Source: Apis mellifera
Taxonomy: Eukaryota > Arthropoda > Insecta > Hymenoptera > Apidae
Direction of reading: 5' to 3'
NCBI RefSeq assembly: GCF_003254395.2
Contig: NC_037652.1
Span: 8,668,501-8,732,500, forward strand
Length of the DNA stretch: 64,000 nt
The translations under genes and the position numbers were made by a program. Positions within the stretch are counted from its first letter, which is position 1. Each line of letters begins with the position of its first letter. Of the stretch, positions 46,701 through 59,680 are shown in pieces. The notes beneath the pieces were generated by a model. The model ran no database searches, had not been told where the DNA came from, and worked only from the letters and a program-made list of their open reading frames with translations.

Positions 46701-49700
46701 CTGAAACAAGCAAACGAAAACATTCTTCATTCGCCCATTTTTTCAATTCAACGTTCCTACATAATTACCCGTCGATCGAAACGCGTAACGTGCATAAAAG
46801 CTGCGACAAAACGAGCGCGAAATCCATCGGTTCCGTCGATTAATCGCGTAGAGAAACCGCGAATCGAACGATTTAGCGTGAAAGAATCGAGACGTAAGAC
46901 ATGGGTTAACGAACACGGAGGGAACGCGCTCGGACGCGTCGGTAAAGAAGGATGGAATCGATCCGCAGGGAGCGTAACAATTTCAAATTATGGTATCCAC
47001 GTGTAACAGTCGTGCATTTTCCATCTCTCTCTCCCCTCTTCGTCCCGGGATCGCCTTCGAAATATCGCACGGATGGATACCGGCTTTTCCAGCCCCGATG
47101 TTGGCTTTAAGTGGATTTAGCCGCGCGAGATCGGCTCCACATTCGGAACCAATCGATGGTGCAATTTTAATGAAGCCCCCCGTCATTTGCTTAATTCATA
47201 TTTACGGCCGCGCCATTTGCCAGGATTAAACGCGCTCCTGTTTCCCGTGCTGTTTGAAACTTCTTTTTCTCTCTCTCTCTCTCTCTCCTTTTTTCAAGAC
47301 ACTCATACACGCGTCACGTTCACAACCTCGTGCTCATTAGCCCGTGGAATAACGCCGCCGTTCAATCTGGACAACCGTGATTAAAGCCTCTTCTTCGTTG
47401 GAAAGGAGAAAAAGTTCGATAAATATCGACATCGTTTAATGAAGCGGGTAATAAACGATGTCGCGGCCAATTCGGGTGAAAAATAAGAAAAATCGATCGA
47501 TATCCATCCATACAAATCGCCGTTAAATAAGAAATATGGAATAAATTACTGTCGCGTAAGAAACGTGCATCGAATTTATTTATTTATTTTCTTCTTTTTT
47601 TTTTTTTACTTCGATCGACAGTGGTGAAAATTTTGCATACAATCCCTTTCGCGACGATTCGCAGGCCAACAGAGGTGGACTTAAAATTCCATGCGCGCGC
47701 GCCGCTTCGAATCAATTTGACAAATCGGCCGTTTCGTTCGTTTCCTGTTCCGCCAAGGATTCCCCTCCCCTCCCCTCCGTGTTTAACAACTAAAAGTCTG
47801 GTCGTGGAAAATTCACTACGCCGACTCTCGCACGGCTGCCTTCGTGCGCGTGCAGAGGCCGCCGATCGTGCGTGCACGCACGATGTACGAGGTTCATTTG
47901 CTTTCTCGCTGGGACAGAGAGATGCGGGAGAATTACTCTTCTCCGCGTGGATCGCTACGCTGCCAAGGATTGAGCGATTGGGAATAGCAACGCCGCCGCC
48001 CGAATACAAATTTATATATCGAGCGAAAAATCCGTTGTCCGTTTTCGACGATTTTAAAATAGAAGGTGTAAAATTAACGTTTCGCTTTTAGACATGTAAA
48101 AAAAATGTTAACATCGAATAATAGAGAGAGAGAGAGAGAGAGAGAGATTCTTCGATAAATATATTTCTCTTTCAAATCTTGGGTACACTTCTTTTGGGCA
48201 AACACTCGAGATAGCGATATTTTTATCTTCTTTGAGGATTGAATCGAATAGGAAAGGAGTAGTCCGGGAATACGCAAATATTTGCCCCGACGCGAACATT
48301 TTTTCCTTTACAGTTTCACCTAGGAGGAGATAGATTGTAAATTTGATTTACGCATTCAAATTGATATTACTCTGTGTAGCCGGGGTAAAGTTTATCGGGT
48401 ACACAAACTTCACCGACGCGTTTATGCCTATTCGAAGGAGGGGGAAATGGAAGAAGGAGAACGGGCGCTCTAAAATTTTTCAAATTTTATCTATCCTTAT
48501 TAACATGATCGAGAACGCGTGCACGAATGTATGAAGGAAATCTGAAGAAAAACTGACCAGAAGTTTCGCGGAAACTTTTCCAAAACTTTTTATCATGCGC
48601 GCGTTCAACTTGAATTTATGCCAGATAATTCTTATCGAAAAAGTTGGATAAATCGTATCTCTAGAGCAAACAATTTTTTACCCTCCGAATTTTCGCGAGC
48701 TTTGAACAAAATTTTAACCGATGGACAACGACATTTGTCAAACAATTGACGAGAGTATCTAAATGATAACACGGTTACGCTATTATCGTGTAATTTCAAT
48801 AAATTTTGAAAAAAGAAAGGTGGAAGAGAAACGATGATAAACGTTTGTTAAATACGTTCCGGCGAAGCGAAAGATGAATCGTCCACGATATTAACAAGTT
48901 GGAAGCACTGTCTTCTTCCCTCATCCCCCCTCTTCCGACGACAACCACTTCAACGTTGATCAAATACCCTTTTATATATGAATTACACCACTTGCGTTCT
49001 TTTTATCCGCGTGCACGATTCCCTTCGTAATCCGTTCGTTAATTTCGTTTGTAAAAGATACTTGGACAAACGGCGAACAAAACTCTTCACTTTTTCTCTT
49101 TCTCTCTCTCTCCTTTTTTCTTTCCTTTTCCACAAGTGTACACAACGATGCGAAATTGCCGCGGTAATATCCGTTACGACAACGATACCGAATAAAAGTG
49201 TGCAGTCCTCTAAATAAATAAACACAGCTGCCAAGCTGTTCAACCGACTACGCTTGTGGATATGTAGTATTCGACATTGGTCGGACGTTGTTAGCTTTGT
49301 TTTTCGAGCCACGCGAAATAGGCAGCAGGACGGCTCGCTTACCGAGAAGCGAATGCGCGTTTTGTTTCGAAGCCGGAGACGGTTTGCGAGTCGAAGCAAG
49401 GTCAGAAGCGAATCGCAAGAAACGGTGAATGCGTTTAAAAAATAACGGTCTGTTTCACGTTTTCGAGAATTATCTCCAATGATTTTGAACCTCGAGACCT
49501 TTCGTTCTTTACACTTCGCACAAGCCTTCGAATAAACTTCAATTTCCATCTTGACCGTTATCCGTCAACAGTTAAGGTTCAGTTATGTGGCTCGTTTTAC
49601 TCGTTGAAATTTAAACGATCTCAGAACGCGGATGGCTATTATTTTTCACACGTTTTCACATGGGTTTTCCACGGGATAGCGGACAGTGCTGTCCACCGAT

Positions 49701-52700
49701 TAACGCGGATACTGTGAAATGACGCGACTCGAAGCACGTTTCGAAGCTACACGTGGGTGGAATCCGGCCTAGATTTTTCATGAACCCCTTTTCCTCCGCG
49801 AAATGGAATAAATTAACATCCGAAATCTCTTTGAGCGGCTGCCCCTGAGAACTCCAATAAAACTGGCGTATAACGATAAATAGAATGGCGAAAGGAGTGG
49901 CCGCGGCTTTACCCTCGCGCTTTAATAAGCGTATATATCCGACGGAAACTTTTCAATCGAGGAGAAATATCGGCGTTTTATTTTCTCACGGTGGAAAATC
50001 CAGACTTTGTAAAGTTTTCGAGGAAAATACAAGCGGATTTCTTCCGCCTATATAACATATATGATAAATAAGAAACCACGCGTTAGAAATAACAACTGCT
50101 TTCAATTAAAGAAACGCGATAATTGCTTACCTTGCACAATAAACGTTACATGTTGACGTAAATCTCGTTCAAGATTACCTCAAATCGAGCAAAATCACTC
50201 GATATTCGGTGTGAAGAGGCTCGTATTAACAAACATTGTACGAAGATACATCCGTGATCTACGAGAGCAAACTACGTACTAGTTCGCTGGCAAAAGGACG
50301 TCTTTCGCTAGGACCGTTATCCCCACTTTAGACGCTTTGTTTACAATCCGCGCGCTGTTCAGTGGACTGGAAGAAATATTTTCGAAATTATCTACAATAT
50401 ATCTAGCTTATTCGTATACGTACAAGAATTATAATCAATCTACACGTATTATGAGAAAAATTTATCAGCCTCCGTCTATCACAATTAATATACAAAGGCT
50501 AAAGAGAAAAATACGTGTGAAAACAGCAGCGTTTCCTACATTAACCAAAACGAGACTTCTTTCCAATAAACAGTTGGTGGTTTTATAGGAGCAGGTTGGC
50601 ACTGCGTTGATACTTGCCCTCGACGCTGCCTCGAAATTGTATTAGCGTCGACTTGGGTCCACGGCAAGAAGTAGGCCGTTCCAGTTGCACTCTCTCGCGC
50701 GGAGGGAAACGCGGCAAAGGTCAAAAGTGCATGAATTGTTGCGAAGTGCCTCGGTCCTCCACTCGGCAAAGCGGTACAATGCGATCGGTGACCCCGTTTC
50801 GCGTTGTCGGCCTGAAAACCACCGGCGACTGCTGACATTGCTGAAAAGCGACACGATCAACTCTATATATATTTCTTCGCCTTTATTTTTCCTCTCTCTT
50901 TTTTACTCGCTCTGTTTTCTTTCCTCCTTCCGCGGATCGAAACACACCGGGAGAAATAAGTCGATGTTCCTCCAATTTTCTTCCAACTTCTCGTTCCGAA
51001 TACGCGCGTACTCTTCTTACGTGGAAATAGACGAACGAGGTAGCGGAATAATAACGAGGAGGTATTGTTTGGATCGTTGTGGTAAATTTCCCCTCTTTTT
51101 TGAAAGAAGACACGTGATACGATTTTGAGGATCGGTTAATAGGAGGGGGGGGTGAAAAATAAGATTTATACGCGAATATGAAATTTATCACTCTGTGAAC
51201 GTGTCGTTTTATGCATTAGCGATGAGGTCGGACACGATTCTTTCGAGCGTTATTTACGATGCCCTTTCTTGTCCTTCCAAGATATAGATTTCAACGTTTC
51301 CTCGTCTCTTTCTTCTTGCAATTTCTCGCGTCGACCGTAATGTCGCGTATTCTATCGCGGATGTGTAAAAAGCTAGTCGACTCGATGGGAACAAAGAGCG
51401 ACTCTCTCGTAAACGGTGATCAACAATGGGCGCGCAGGTTTAAAAAGAGATGGTCAAAATGTTTCAAGAGCACGACACACATTTTCGCTTCGCGTCAAAT
51501 TCTTTTTCTTTCACACACACACATTCACGCGTCGTTTAATTTAAACGAAAATTAAATTTAAAAGATCAATAAATAATAATTTTTATAATAATAAATAATA
51601 AATTTTAAATAAATTTAAAATTTAAAAGATCTCAAATCTTTTTCTTCCTTCTCTGATCTAACTGAAAAGTCATTTCGAATCGTTTCTTCTCGATCCAAGT
51701 ACGAATATTTTTCGTTTTTTCAATTGTCACCACGTCAAAAATTTATAACGAAATAATTAATCGCGTGGATAAAAAAAAAAAGAGAATAAATAAAATTCAT
51801 ATGGCGAAAAAAAAGGGAGAGACGCGATTTATAGGGGAGATACGCGTGTATATAAATATTTCGCCTTAAATTTATTTTCGTCATGCATACGTCGCAAAGG
51901 TGTAACGCGGTTATAAATATAATCATATTTCACGGGAGGGAACCGTTGCATAGTAAAGAGTCGTTTACCGTTAAAATACATATAAATATTTATTCTAAAT
52001 TTTGCAAGTACTACGATGATGATAACGGTTTACTTTCGAATCTCTAGGGATTGATGGAATTAATTAATAATCGACGATACCGATTTACATATAAAGTAAA
52101 TTTACAACAACACGGCACCGTTAAACGCAAACATAACAATAATAGAATAAATTAATGTAATTATCGATTAACGCTACGATATATATATATATATGATCGT
52201 AACATTTTTAACTTCGAAATTAAACGAAGAGAGAGAGAGAGAAGCTTTCAAATCGTATTTTCGTCATGAATAACAAAGCACGTTACACTCTTCGTTAAAA
52301 AAAAAAATGGATCGAGATTTTATACGGCTTAACAATAAATAAACATTTATTTATCCCGGCGTTTATTTAACTTTAAACAACGTATATTCGTTCGTCAAAG
52401 AACAATAATAAACAACTACGATTAATATTGATTAAAAATTTCCGCGTTGTAAAAATCGATACCTAAATCTATATCCCTGTATCTTTTCGTGGAGGAGAGG
52501 AGAGAAAGAACATGGCGGCGATTTTGATATCGCGCGCCACCCGCGAAGAAAATCACGAGCGCACACCCGGGGTTACGTATCTCTCTGAACGAGAGTTATC
52601 GCGAATGATGGAAACTCGCGTTCAATTGGCCCGCGAGACCGAGCAGAGAAAACGATTCGCTCGATATTCCGCCTCGATTCCATCCCTTTATTTATTCCCC

Positions 52701-52785
52701 TCCATCTCTTTCGAAACGATCGAAGAACCTGCTCGAAGAGCGGGCAGCAGTGATGATGGATTCGTGTGCCGATCTAATCGCGAAC
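46701..52785. other. No coding gene seen; likely 5' side of the CUB gene
   Basis: The CUB gene's 5' UTR exon and promoter probably lie here or further right, but I cannot place them. GC-richer patches at 46980-47230, 47620-48010 and 50560-50840 are candidates. The 47.6-48.0 kb patch contains a perfect 20-bp palindrome. Frames in these patches occur on both strands and show no family. Confidence 0.45.
47865..47884. promoter_or_regulatory. 20-bp palindrome with paired GCGTG cores
   Basis: ATCGTGCGTGCACGCACGAT is a perfect palindrome. Each half has the GCGTG core used by bHLH-PAS dimers (Ahr/Spineless with Arnt/Tango); a further GCGTG is at 47847-47851. It is about 1.2 kb upstream of the signal-peptide exon, in a GC-rich patch. 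Its role as a regulatory site is inference. Confidence 0.3.
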
Positions 52786-52799
52786 GTTGCCTAAGCAAC
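52786..52799. promoter_or_regulatory. Perfect RFX X-box
   Basis: GTTGCC-TA-AGCAAC fits the X-box consensus GTNRCC(N1-3)RGYAAC with no mismatch. RFX factors use such sites in promoters of ciliary and sensory-neuron genes. No ciliary gene is visible nearby. The motif lies inside an unsupported frame (52512-52934). Confidence 0.4.
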
Positions 52800-53779
52800 G
52801 GGTCTCGCGGAACGGGGAGGGGGAAGGTTGACGAGAATTGGCGAAATCGAAAGGAAGATCGCAGGAAGGAGAGAGGAGAGAGCGTGTATATCGATCGATC
52901 TGGAAGGAAGGATGGTATTAAACGAGGGTATTAATTCGAGGGAATGGAATTAAATTAATACGGAGAATATTTGTGTTAATGCTCGATGAGCTTTTTCGAA
53001 AATATCCTTATCGCGATTATTATTTGTCGTAACGTCAATCGGAAATATCGGAACGCGTGATTGAATAACGGCCTCGTTACTCTACCGAAATTCTCGCCCG
53101 AAACGATTTTTCACCATTCTACGCTTCAATTAGTAACGCTTTGGTATCGACATATCCTGTATTTCGTAATGCTTTTTCCGATGGATTTGATATATACGGG
53201 ATTAACGCAAATTGCAGATCGACACATATTTTTCGATCGAAGACGAACGGCGAAAACCGGTTTATTTTCCAAGCCAAATTACGCGAAATCGAGTCGATAT
53301 TAATCCTCGTACGTGGATCGTGTTCTCGCCCGTGGTAGTTGTAACGTTCGCCGAGTTTTGAAAGGGTGTACCATTTCGGTGGTGCACGAGCGAAAACAAT
53401 ACTTTCTCCGAAGCAAAGCGCGTCCCCCGGAAACTTTCAGCTCGAGTTTCAAGCGCGTGTATAAGCGGCTCGCTACAGTGCCGGTCTGGAAACCAGCAGG
53501 AAGAAATATTTTCGCCGGTACATTGTTTGCGCGTCAGGTCACGAACAACGCTTTCTCACGAGTGACATCCTCGCACGCTGCGCGCACAGACGTTGGATAG
53601 GCTCGCCCATCCTTTTTATTCCCCTCCCCCCACCGCTCTTTGTGCCCAAGTAGAGTGGAAAATGACAGGGCGTGTCGTGCGATCCCGAACAACGAAATGT
53701 TATTATATCGCGTTTTATACGACTCCTACGAAGCGGTCGCGAGCCGTCGTCGTCGTCTTGGATTTTTCTCCATCTCGAG
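52800..53779. other. No gene seen
   Basis: Unique, CpG-containing DNA. Frames at 53061-53600 overlap each other and match nothing I recognise. Confidence 0.4.
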
Positions 53780-53840
53780 TGACGTCAATTCCTTTGCACG
53801 ATAGGATTCAGAAGCGTTGAGCACCGTTGAGTTTTATAAA
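53780..53840 (+). promoter_or_regulatory. Candidate promoter: CRE plus TATA box
   Basis: A full cAMP-response element TGACGTCA (53780-53787) is followed about 45 bp downstream by TTTTATAAAGG (near 53831-53841). Transcription would be rightward. The only downstream frame (53899-54081) begins at GTG, not ATG, and is not convincing, so the promoter has no clear product. Confidence 0.25.
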
Positions 53841-55340
53841 GGTACGACTTATATATATCTCTAGTGTATTTATATGTGCGAATTGAGCGTCACTGGACGT
53901 GACGATCGTCGTCTCGATTCTGTTTGCCTTTTTTGCCCTTCGATACGGTGAGCTCAGCGTAGCGGAACGAAGTAAACTTTTTTTGCTGTTACTTTCGGTC
54001 AAAAATTGTTTCACGACTTATTCCCTAGATAGACGGTGGAAAAATTTTAGAATATCTCTTTGTGATGAGATCTCTTTCTGAATATATATATATCGAGATC
54101 TTAATAATAATATTCGAAAATAGAGTTGATTAGTTTATTGGTTCTTGTCGATGATTCGAGTCCTTTGCGTCTCGTCCTGTGTTTCTGGGATTAAATCGAT
54201 GGTCTTGTACAAATATGTCCAAGAGATCTGTTGGAAAAAAAAGTTATAACGATTCAACGAGATAATCCAACTTTGCGAACAAGATAATAAGGATTGAAAA
54301 AAGTTCGATGCGCGAGTGTCCAGCGACTCTCTCGGCCTGGAACGAATACGTTTTGTCACTCGTTCGTTGTAACAACCAACCCGTTGTAATTCGGTCGACT
54401 GCCGCCCCTCCTTGACAACAAGATTCTGACTTTCGCGACGAATAGCAGGCGGAATATGCGTAATGCGAATTCCGACCGACCGGCATTTTTAATTAATAAA
54501 GTATGCCAGGGACACGCAGGCAGCTATTTTTTTTCTTTTTTTTTTTTTTTATATCGCGTCGCTGCGCAAAACAGCCTCACACGCGCTGTGCATCATCGGT
54601 TGTTCGGATCGGTTATCTTTTATTACTCGCGTGTAAATTCACTCGCACGTTAATTCTCCTTGTGTAAACACAACGTATAACGATAAACGAGAGAATATCC
54701 ATCGATCTAACGCGCAAAAAGCTATCGCGCTGCGTTAAACCTTTTGGATTAATATTTTCAGAAATATTTTCTTACACTTTTTTCCCCTCCCTTCAAATTT
54801 TTATCGAAATTCGTTATTCGGTTAAAATAAATCGAACAAATTGAAATTGAGAAATTATTAAGGAAGGATGAAGCGAGTCCCGTGAATGGGGGAAATAGAT
54901 TTCCCTTTTATCGCGATGCTTGGATAGAACAATCAGGAAATTAAACTAAAACGAATCTTCTCTTCTTCTTCTTCTTCTGCTTTTTATTCTCCGGATATTA
55001 GTTCAAAGAATTGGCATCTCGAATGTGGAAAAGCGAGCGTTGTTTCGCGTCTTTTTGCAAATTGGAACAAATTTCCAGGATAAAATCGATGTTCGAGGAA
55101 CTTTAGAGTCATAAATTGCGCCGAAAGCGGAAAATGGACACGACGTTTAAAGGCGCATTCTTTTCATCCGGGAAATCCGGTATCGGCGATATTGTTGCAA
55201 CAACACGATACGTCGAGTACGCCGCCCTGTGCGCCGTGGATCGATCGGGAAAAGCCTTTCGACGAAACCTCCTCTCCTTCTACACGTTGCACGTCGTTCA
55301 TTCGATAAATTATGCCCGCAATTATTGAAACGCATCGTCG
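53841..55340. other. No gene seen
   Basis: Unique DNA with a T-run at 54527-54550 and a TTC tract near 54957-54977. Frames on both strands at 55116-55383 conflict and show no domain. Confidence 0.45.
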
Positions 55341-55943
55341 AAAATTTCGATTCACTTCGATATATTCTTTTCAACTTTTCCATTGTTTATTCGCTCGATA
55401 TTTATTTTTTTCGCGAGATTTAAACGCGATTAGCGTTGATCATTGAAACTGAAAATTGCGTTCGTGGTAAGAAAGAGTGGCGAAAATTTAAAAAGTGGTG
55501 AAAAATCCCCGTTAATTTCTATCCTTCGTGAAAATAAAAATAAAATTTCGATTCACTTCGATATATTCTTTTCAACTTTTTCATTGTTTATTCGCTCGAT
55601 ATTTATTTTTTTCGCGAGATTTAAACGCGATTAGCGTTGATCATTGAAACTGAAAATTGCGTTCGTGGTAAGAAAGAGTGGCGAAAATTTAAAAAGTGGT
55701 GAAAAATCCCCGTTAATTTCTATCCTTCGTGAAAATAAAAATAAAATTTCGATTCACTTCGATATATTCTTTTCAACTTTTTCATTGTTTATTCGCTCGA
55801 TATTTATTTTTTTCGCGAGATTTAAACGCGATTAGCGTTGATCATTGAAACTGAAAATTGCGTTCGTGGTAAGAAAGAGTGGCGAAAATTTAAAAAGTGG
55901 TGAAAAATCCCCGTTAATTTCTATCCTTCGTGAAAATAAAAAT
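55341..55943. repeat. Three near-identical 201-bp tandem units
   Basis: Units at 55341-55541, 55542-55742 and 55743-55943. The only difference I see between units 1 and 2 is one base (CTTTTCC versus CTTTTTC). The 63-residue frame found in two units, starting MKLKIAFVV, is identical because the DNA is identical; there is no sign of protein-level constraint. The near-identity implies very recent expansion. Confidence 0.95.
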
Positions 55944-56539
55944 AAAAATAAAAAAAGAAGAGAGAGAGAAAAAAAAAACTTGGAAAATTCGCGCGGTTAA
56001 ACGCAAACGAAGGTTCAAAAGGACAACACGCATTGATTGAACGTGCGGTCGTCGCACGCGTACCGATGCGTGAGAGGTGCTGTTTGCTTTGGATCTCGTT
56101 CAATTTGAATTTTCAATAGATTTCGAGGCTATATAGGGGTCTGAGCTGACCTCTGAGGGAGCAGAGCAGCGTGCTTTCCACGTTGTGTCAATAGGAAAAG
56201 AGCGTGATCGTGATACACATCTCTTGTCCGAATTGAAAATTTATTTCAGGCGGACGGTGATTTCGAAAACTCGAGAAAAATCGAGCTACCTTCCGATTTT
56301 TAATTAATTTTCTTACCCAAATTTTTTTATTATATAATTCGAATTAATTACAACTGTACCGTGATTCTGAGATGAATCGTCGAGGAAATAATTTACGCGA
56401 GCCGAACTTTGTTCTTTCCGGGCGAACAGTCATCGATGGTGAAAGATTACCAACGAAATTCCAGAGCGGCAGGGCAAGAAATCGAGAAGACGAAGCGGCT
56501 TATACGTTGAAACGTATTGAGATGGAGGCGTCGAGTCGA
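55944..56539. other. No gene seen
   Basis: Poly-A/GA tract (55944-55980) followed by unique DNA. The 56372-56578 frame runs into the next repeat and is not supported. Confidence 0.4.
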
Positions 56540-57060
56540 GCGATGGCTTTGAGAGAAATTGTCACGAACCCAAGTTGAGTTAAACCCATCACTCGAATCC
56601 TTTAAGAATCTTCGAGCAGCGGAGTTCGAGCGAACGATTCGCGAGCAGGTGAAAACATCGCTCCGCCACTTGCAAACCATCGAATTAAACCCATCATTCG
56701 AATCCTTTAAGAATCTTTGAAAGAGAGAGACACGTTGCATCGAATTGATGCCTCTAAGCCAATGATCCACAAAGAGAAATGAAACTTACTCTTCCACTCG
56801 CAGCGTTGTGCATCACTCGAATCCTTTAAGAATCTTTGGGCGAAAGACGTTGCGATGGATGCGTCGAATCGAGCGATGGGTTTAACCGAACGATTCACGA
56901 AGAGCTGAATCATTAACCCAACACTTTGAGAATTTAAACCATTTTCACCGTTGTGCATCGAATTAAACCCATCACTCGAAGCATCTTCGAGCGAAACATG
57001 TTACACGGTAAAAGCATAGATTCGAGCGATGGGTTTGAACCGGTGATTCGCAAAAGATAG
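56540..57060. repeat. Repeat with units in opposing orientation
   Basis: AAACCCATCACTCGAA (near 56583, 56965; variant near 56689) and its near reverse complement TCGAGCGATGGGTTT (near 56869, 57012; variant near 56534) alternate. Copies of AATCCTTTAAGAATCTT occur at about 56597, 56700 and 56820. Units can pair with each other as stem-loops. Confidence 0.75.
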
Positions 57061-57764
57061 AAAGGTCCATCGAGTTAAAATTACGAGTCCGATCCGTGCA
57101 ATATGTTTGCAATACATGTGCGAGATTTCACGGGAACAATGGCCGTTCCAAGTTTCGAACGAGTGGGTGAAAACGCGGTGAAAATGATAGACGAAAGAAC
57201 GGGAACTAACGAGTACTCTTATTTACTCCGCGCCACGGGATTTTCCCTGCCACCAAGGGGAATACTATCGGTGGTATATCACCGTCTGGCTATAAACATA
57301 TACCCTCTCGCGAGGGAAATGCGGCGAGGAAACTTTGCCCCCGATGCATCTTTCAAAAGGTTTCTTCTACCGACCGAATTGAAACTGTACACGCGCGGAT
57401 CGTGTAATTGGGAAATATTTGATATACAACGGCGAGTGGATAATTATCCGATTGAACGATAAATCCTTTCGTACGTGCCACGTGTAACGATTATGAATAT
57501 ACGTACAAGTTGCAACAAATTTCGAAGTACGAAATTTCCGTATTTTTTTTGGAAAAAAAAATTTCGTAGAGCAAACAATTAGAATTTCAAACAGCTCGGC
57601 GAAATTGATTGCCCGCCCCAAGGAGAAAGAAAGTTCTTAATATAATATACTTTCGTTTTAATATTTATGCACCCCTTTTTTACTCGGCTTGTCGCTTGTC
57701 ACGAGCGGCTTTTTAAGCCACTTTTTCCCCCTAAGTAGAGAAGAAAATACATCCAACCGAATGG

Positions 57765-57818
<54 letters not shown>

Positions 57819-58274
57819 TGCCGTTGTAGCGATTAATGGAACAGCTCCAAGATCATTAGAGCTCTGTCGGTAAGGAAAAGCTTGTGCGGTAGAAAATCTT
57901 GGAGAGATTTTGGAGCGCGCGAAAATATTTCCTGTTGAAAAAAAAAGGGGGGGAGAAAAAAAAAAGGAAAGGAAAGATGGATGGAAAAAAGGAACGGAAC
58001 ATCGAGGGAACCACAACAAATGAGAAGAGAGATACGGTGCATCGGTTAGCCAGGCATAACAGGGCGGGGGACGGTCGCAAAAAGGTTGATAGATTACGAA
58101 GAATTTACGAAGCGGAGCGATACTTTGGCCCGCGTAAAAACAGAAAATTATACCCGAAGAAAACGCAGTCCCGTTTTCGATGTTCCAGGCCAGTGGACCA
58201 ATCCCGTCAACGACTCCATCTCTCGCCACGGTTAAATCGTCGCGATATCGTTTCGAATAAGGAGAACGACACGA

Positions 58275-58308
<34 letters not shown>

Positions 58309-59680
58309 TTCGTCCTCCATCCTTTTTTCCATAAAAGCGCGAACGTGAACGCGATAAAAGACGAGCCTTGTGCGCGATCCAAGCAAAAATCACTTTTCTC
58401 CGACGAAACGATGGGCGGAATAAATGTTTATACACTTGTAACGCTGGGCGACGAGCATCGATGCGCACTGCGAACTGCGCATCCACCTCGATGCTGCGTA
58501 TCGAAAGCAAACAGCCAAACAAAACTCTCTTTCGACGCGTCGAGAAAGAGACAGAGAGAAAAGGTCTCGGTTTAAAGAGCCTATCAAATCGTCTCGCGAG
58601 AATATTTCCCCGATATTTTTCTTGTATTTTATCTCCTCAGAATCGGAAATATGATTTTAGAATTCGTCGATTCTCGAGCCTCTTAAATTAAATTTCGAGT
58701 TAAATTCTCTCACGATAGAAAATTTGATTTTTGTCTCGTTCATATGTAAGTTTTGGGAGATTCATTCGCGTGCTAGTATGATGGTATCGTAAATCCGACA
58801 GAAGCACGCTCGTTTCGTCGATTCGTTTAATCGCAATTTCAACGGGATCCGTATAAAGCATAACAAAGCGCAAATATTTAACGATGTTCGTTCGATATAT
58901 ATATATAGTATATATATATACACACGTATAGCCGGTCGGATATTTTTATTTGCGATCGATTCGCACTTGGTGGGGCCGGTCAATATTCGACGAATATTGG
59001 AAATCACACCGGGCCACAGTGTATCGGATTTATACACCCAAGTTATTCCTATCGTTTCTTATTCTTCTCAACCAGACACGTTGTTTCTCCCACCCAATAA
59101 TTCAAAGAATTATTTCCAAGAGAGGAATATTCCTCTCCATTCTCCGATTCATTATTCTCCTTTCCTTCGAATCGAGCGTCCCGCGTTAAACACGTTCGAT
59201 TCGAAGATCCTTCGAGAGAGGCGACGTTGAGAAAAACGATTCGCATCGGACGGAAGGAAAAAAAAGAAGAACTGACCGACCGAGGAAAGAATCTCTGATA
59301 GAGTGGGGAGTCGTTTATCTTTTTTTTTTCATATTTCATACGCGTTTCGTCGGTCAGGTTGATCAAAGGGGAATATCGCCGAGGGAGGATCGGCGTGAAA
59401 CTCGAAGCCGCGGAAATCGATATTATACATCTGCCGGCCAAAGTTGGAAAAGTATCGAAGGGTGAAAAGGAAGGCGAAGAAAGAGACGGGAAATGGTCGG
59501 ATGCGGCGCGCTACGACCGCAGTCGGAGTGCACACAAGGAAATGTCGGATTGATCCCGAAAACGTTCGAGTCCCCTCGCTTTTGCAGTCGCCGCGTGCGA
59601 TATATAGTATGGTCACCCGTCCTCCCTTCCCCAATCATTTTCTCTCCTTCGAAAATAAGAAGGGGAGAAAAAAATTAGAT
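57061..59680. other. No gene seen; TA and GATA microsatellites
   Basis: The 57103-57462 frame is long for this region but matches no family. (TA)n covers about 57768-57814 and (GATA)n about 58277-58308. The frame 57699-58382 on the minus strand passes through both microsatellites and is an artefact. Confidence 0.45.

Noticed and set aside
46983..47229. Overlapping open frames on both strands upstream of the signal-peptide exon
   Set aside because: Neither has a known domain. It may be 5' UTR or regulatory, but nothing distinguishes this from chance.
52512..52934. 140-residue ATG frame with a fair start context
   Set aside because: No recognisable domain, composition follows purine-rich DNA (GGAAGGA tracts at the end), and it has no splice or promoter support.
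55443..55835. Two identical 63-residue proteins
   Set aside because: They come from identical 201-bp tandem units; no family resemblance and no sign of selection.
57699..58382. 227-residue minus-strand frame
   Set aside because: It runs through (TA)n and (GATA)n microsatellites, giving IYIYIY and LSIYLS strings.
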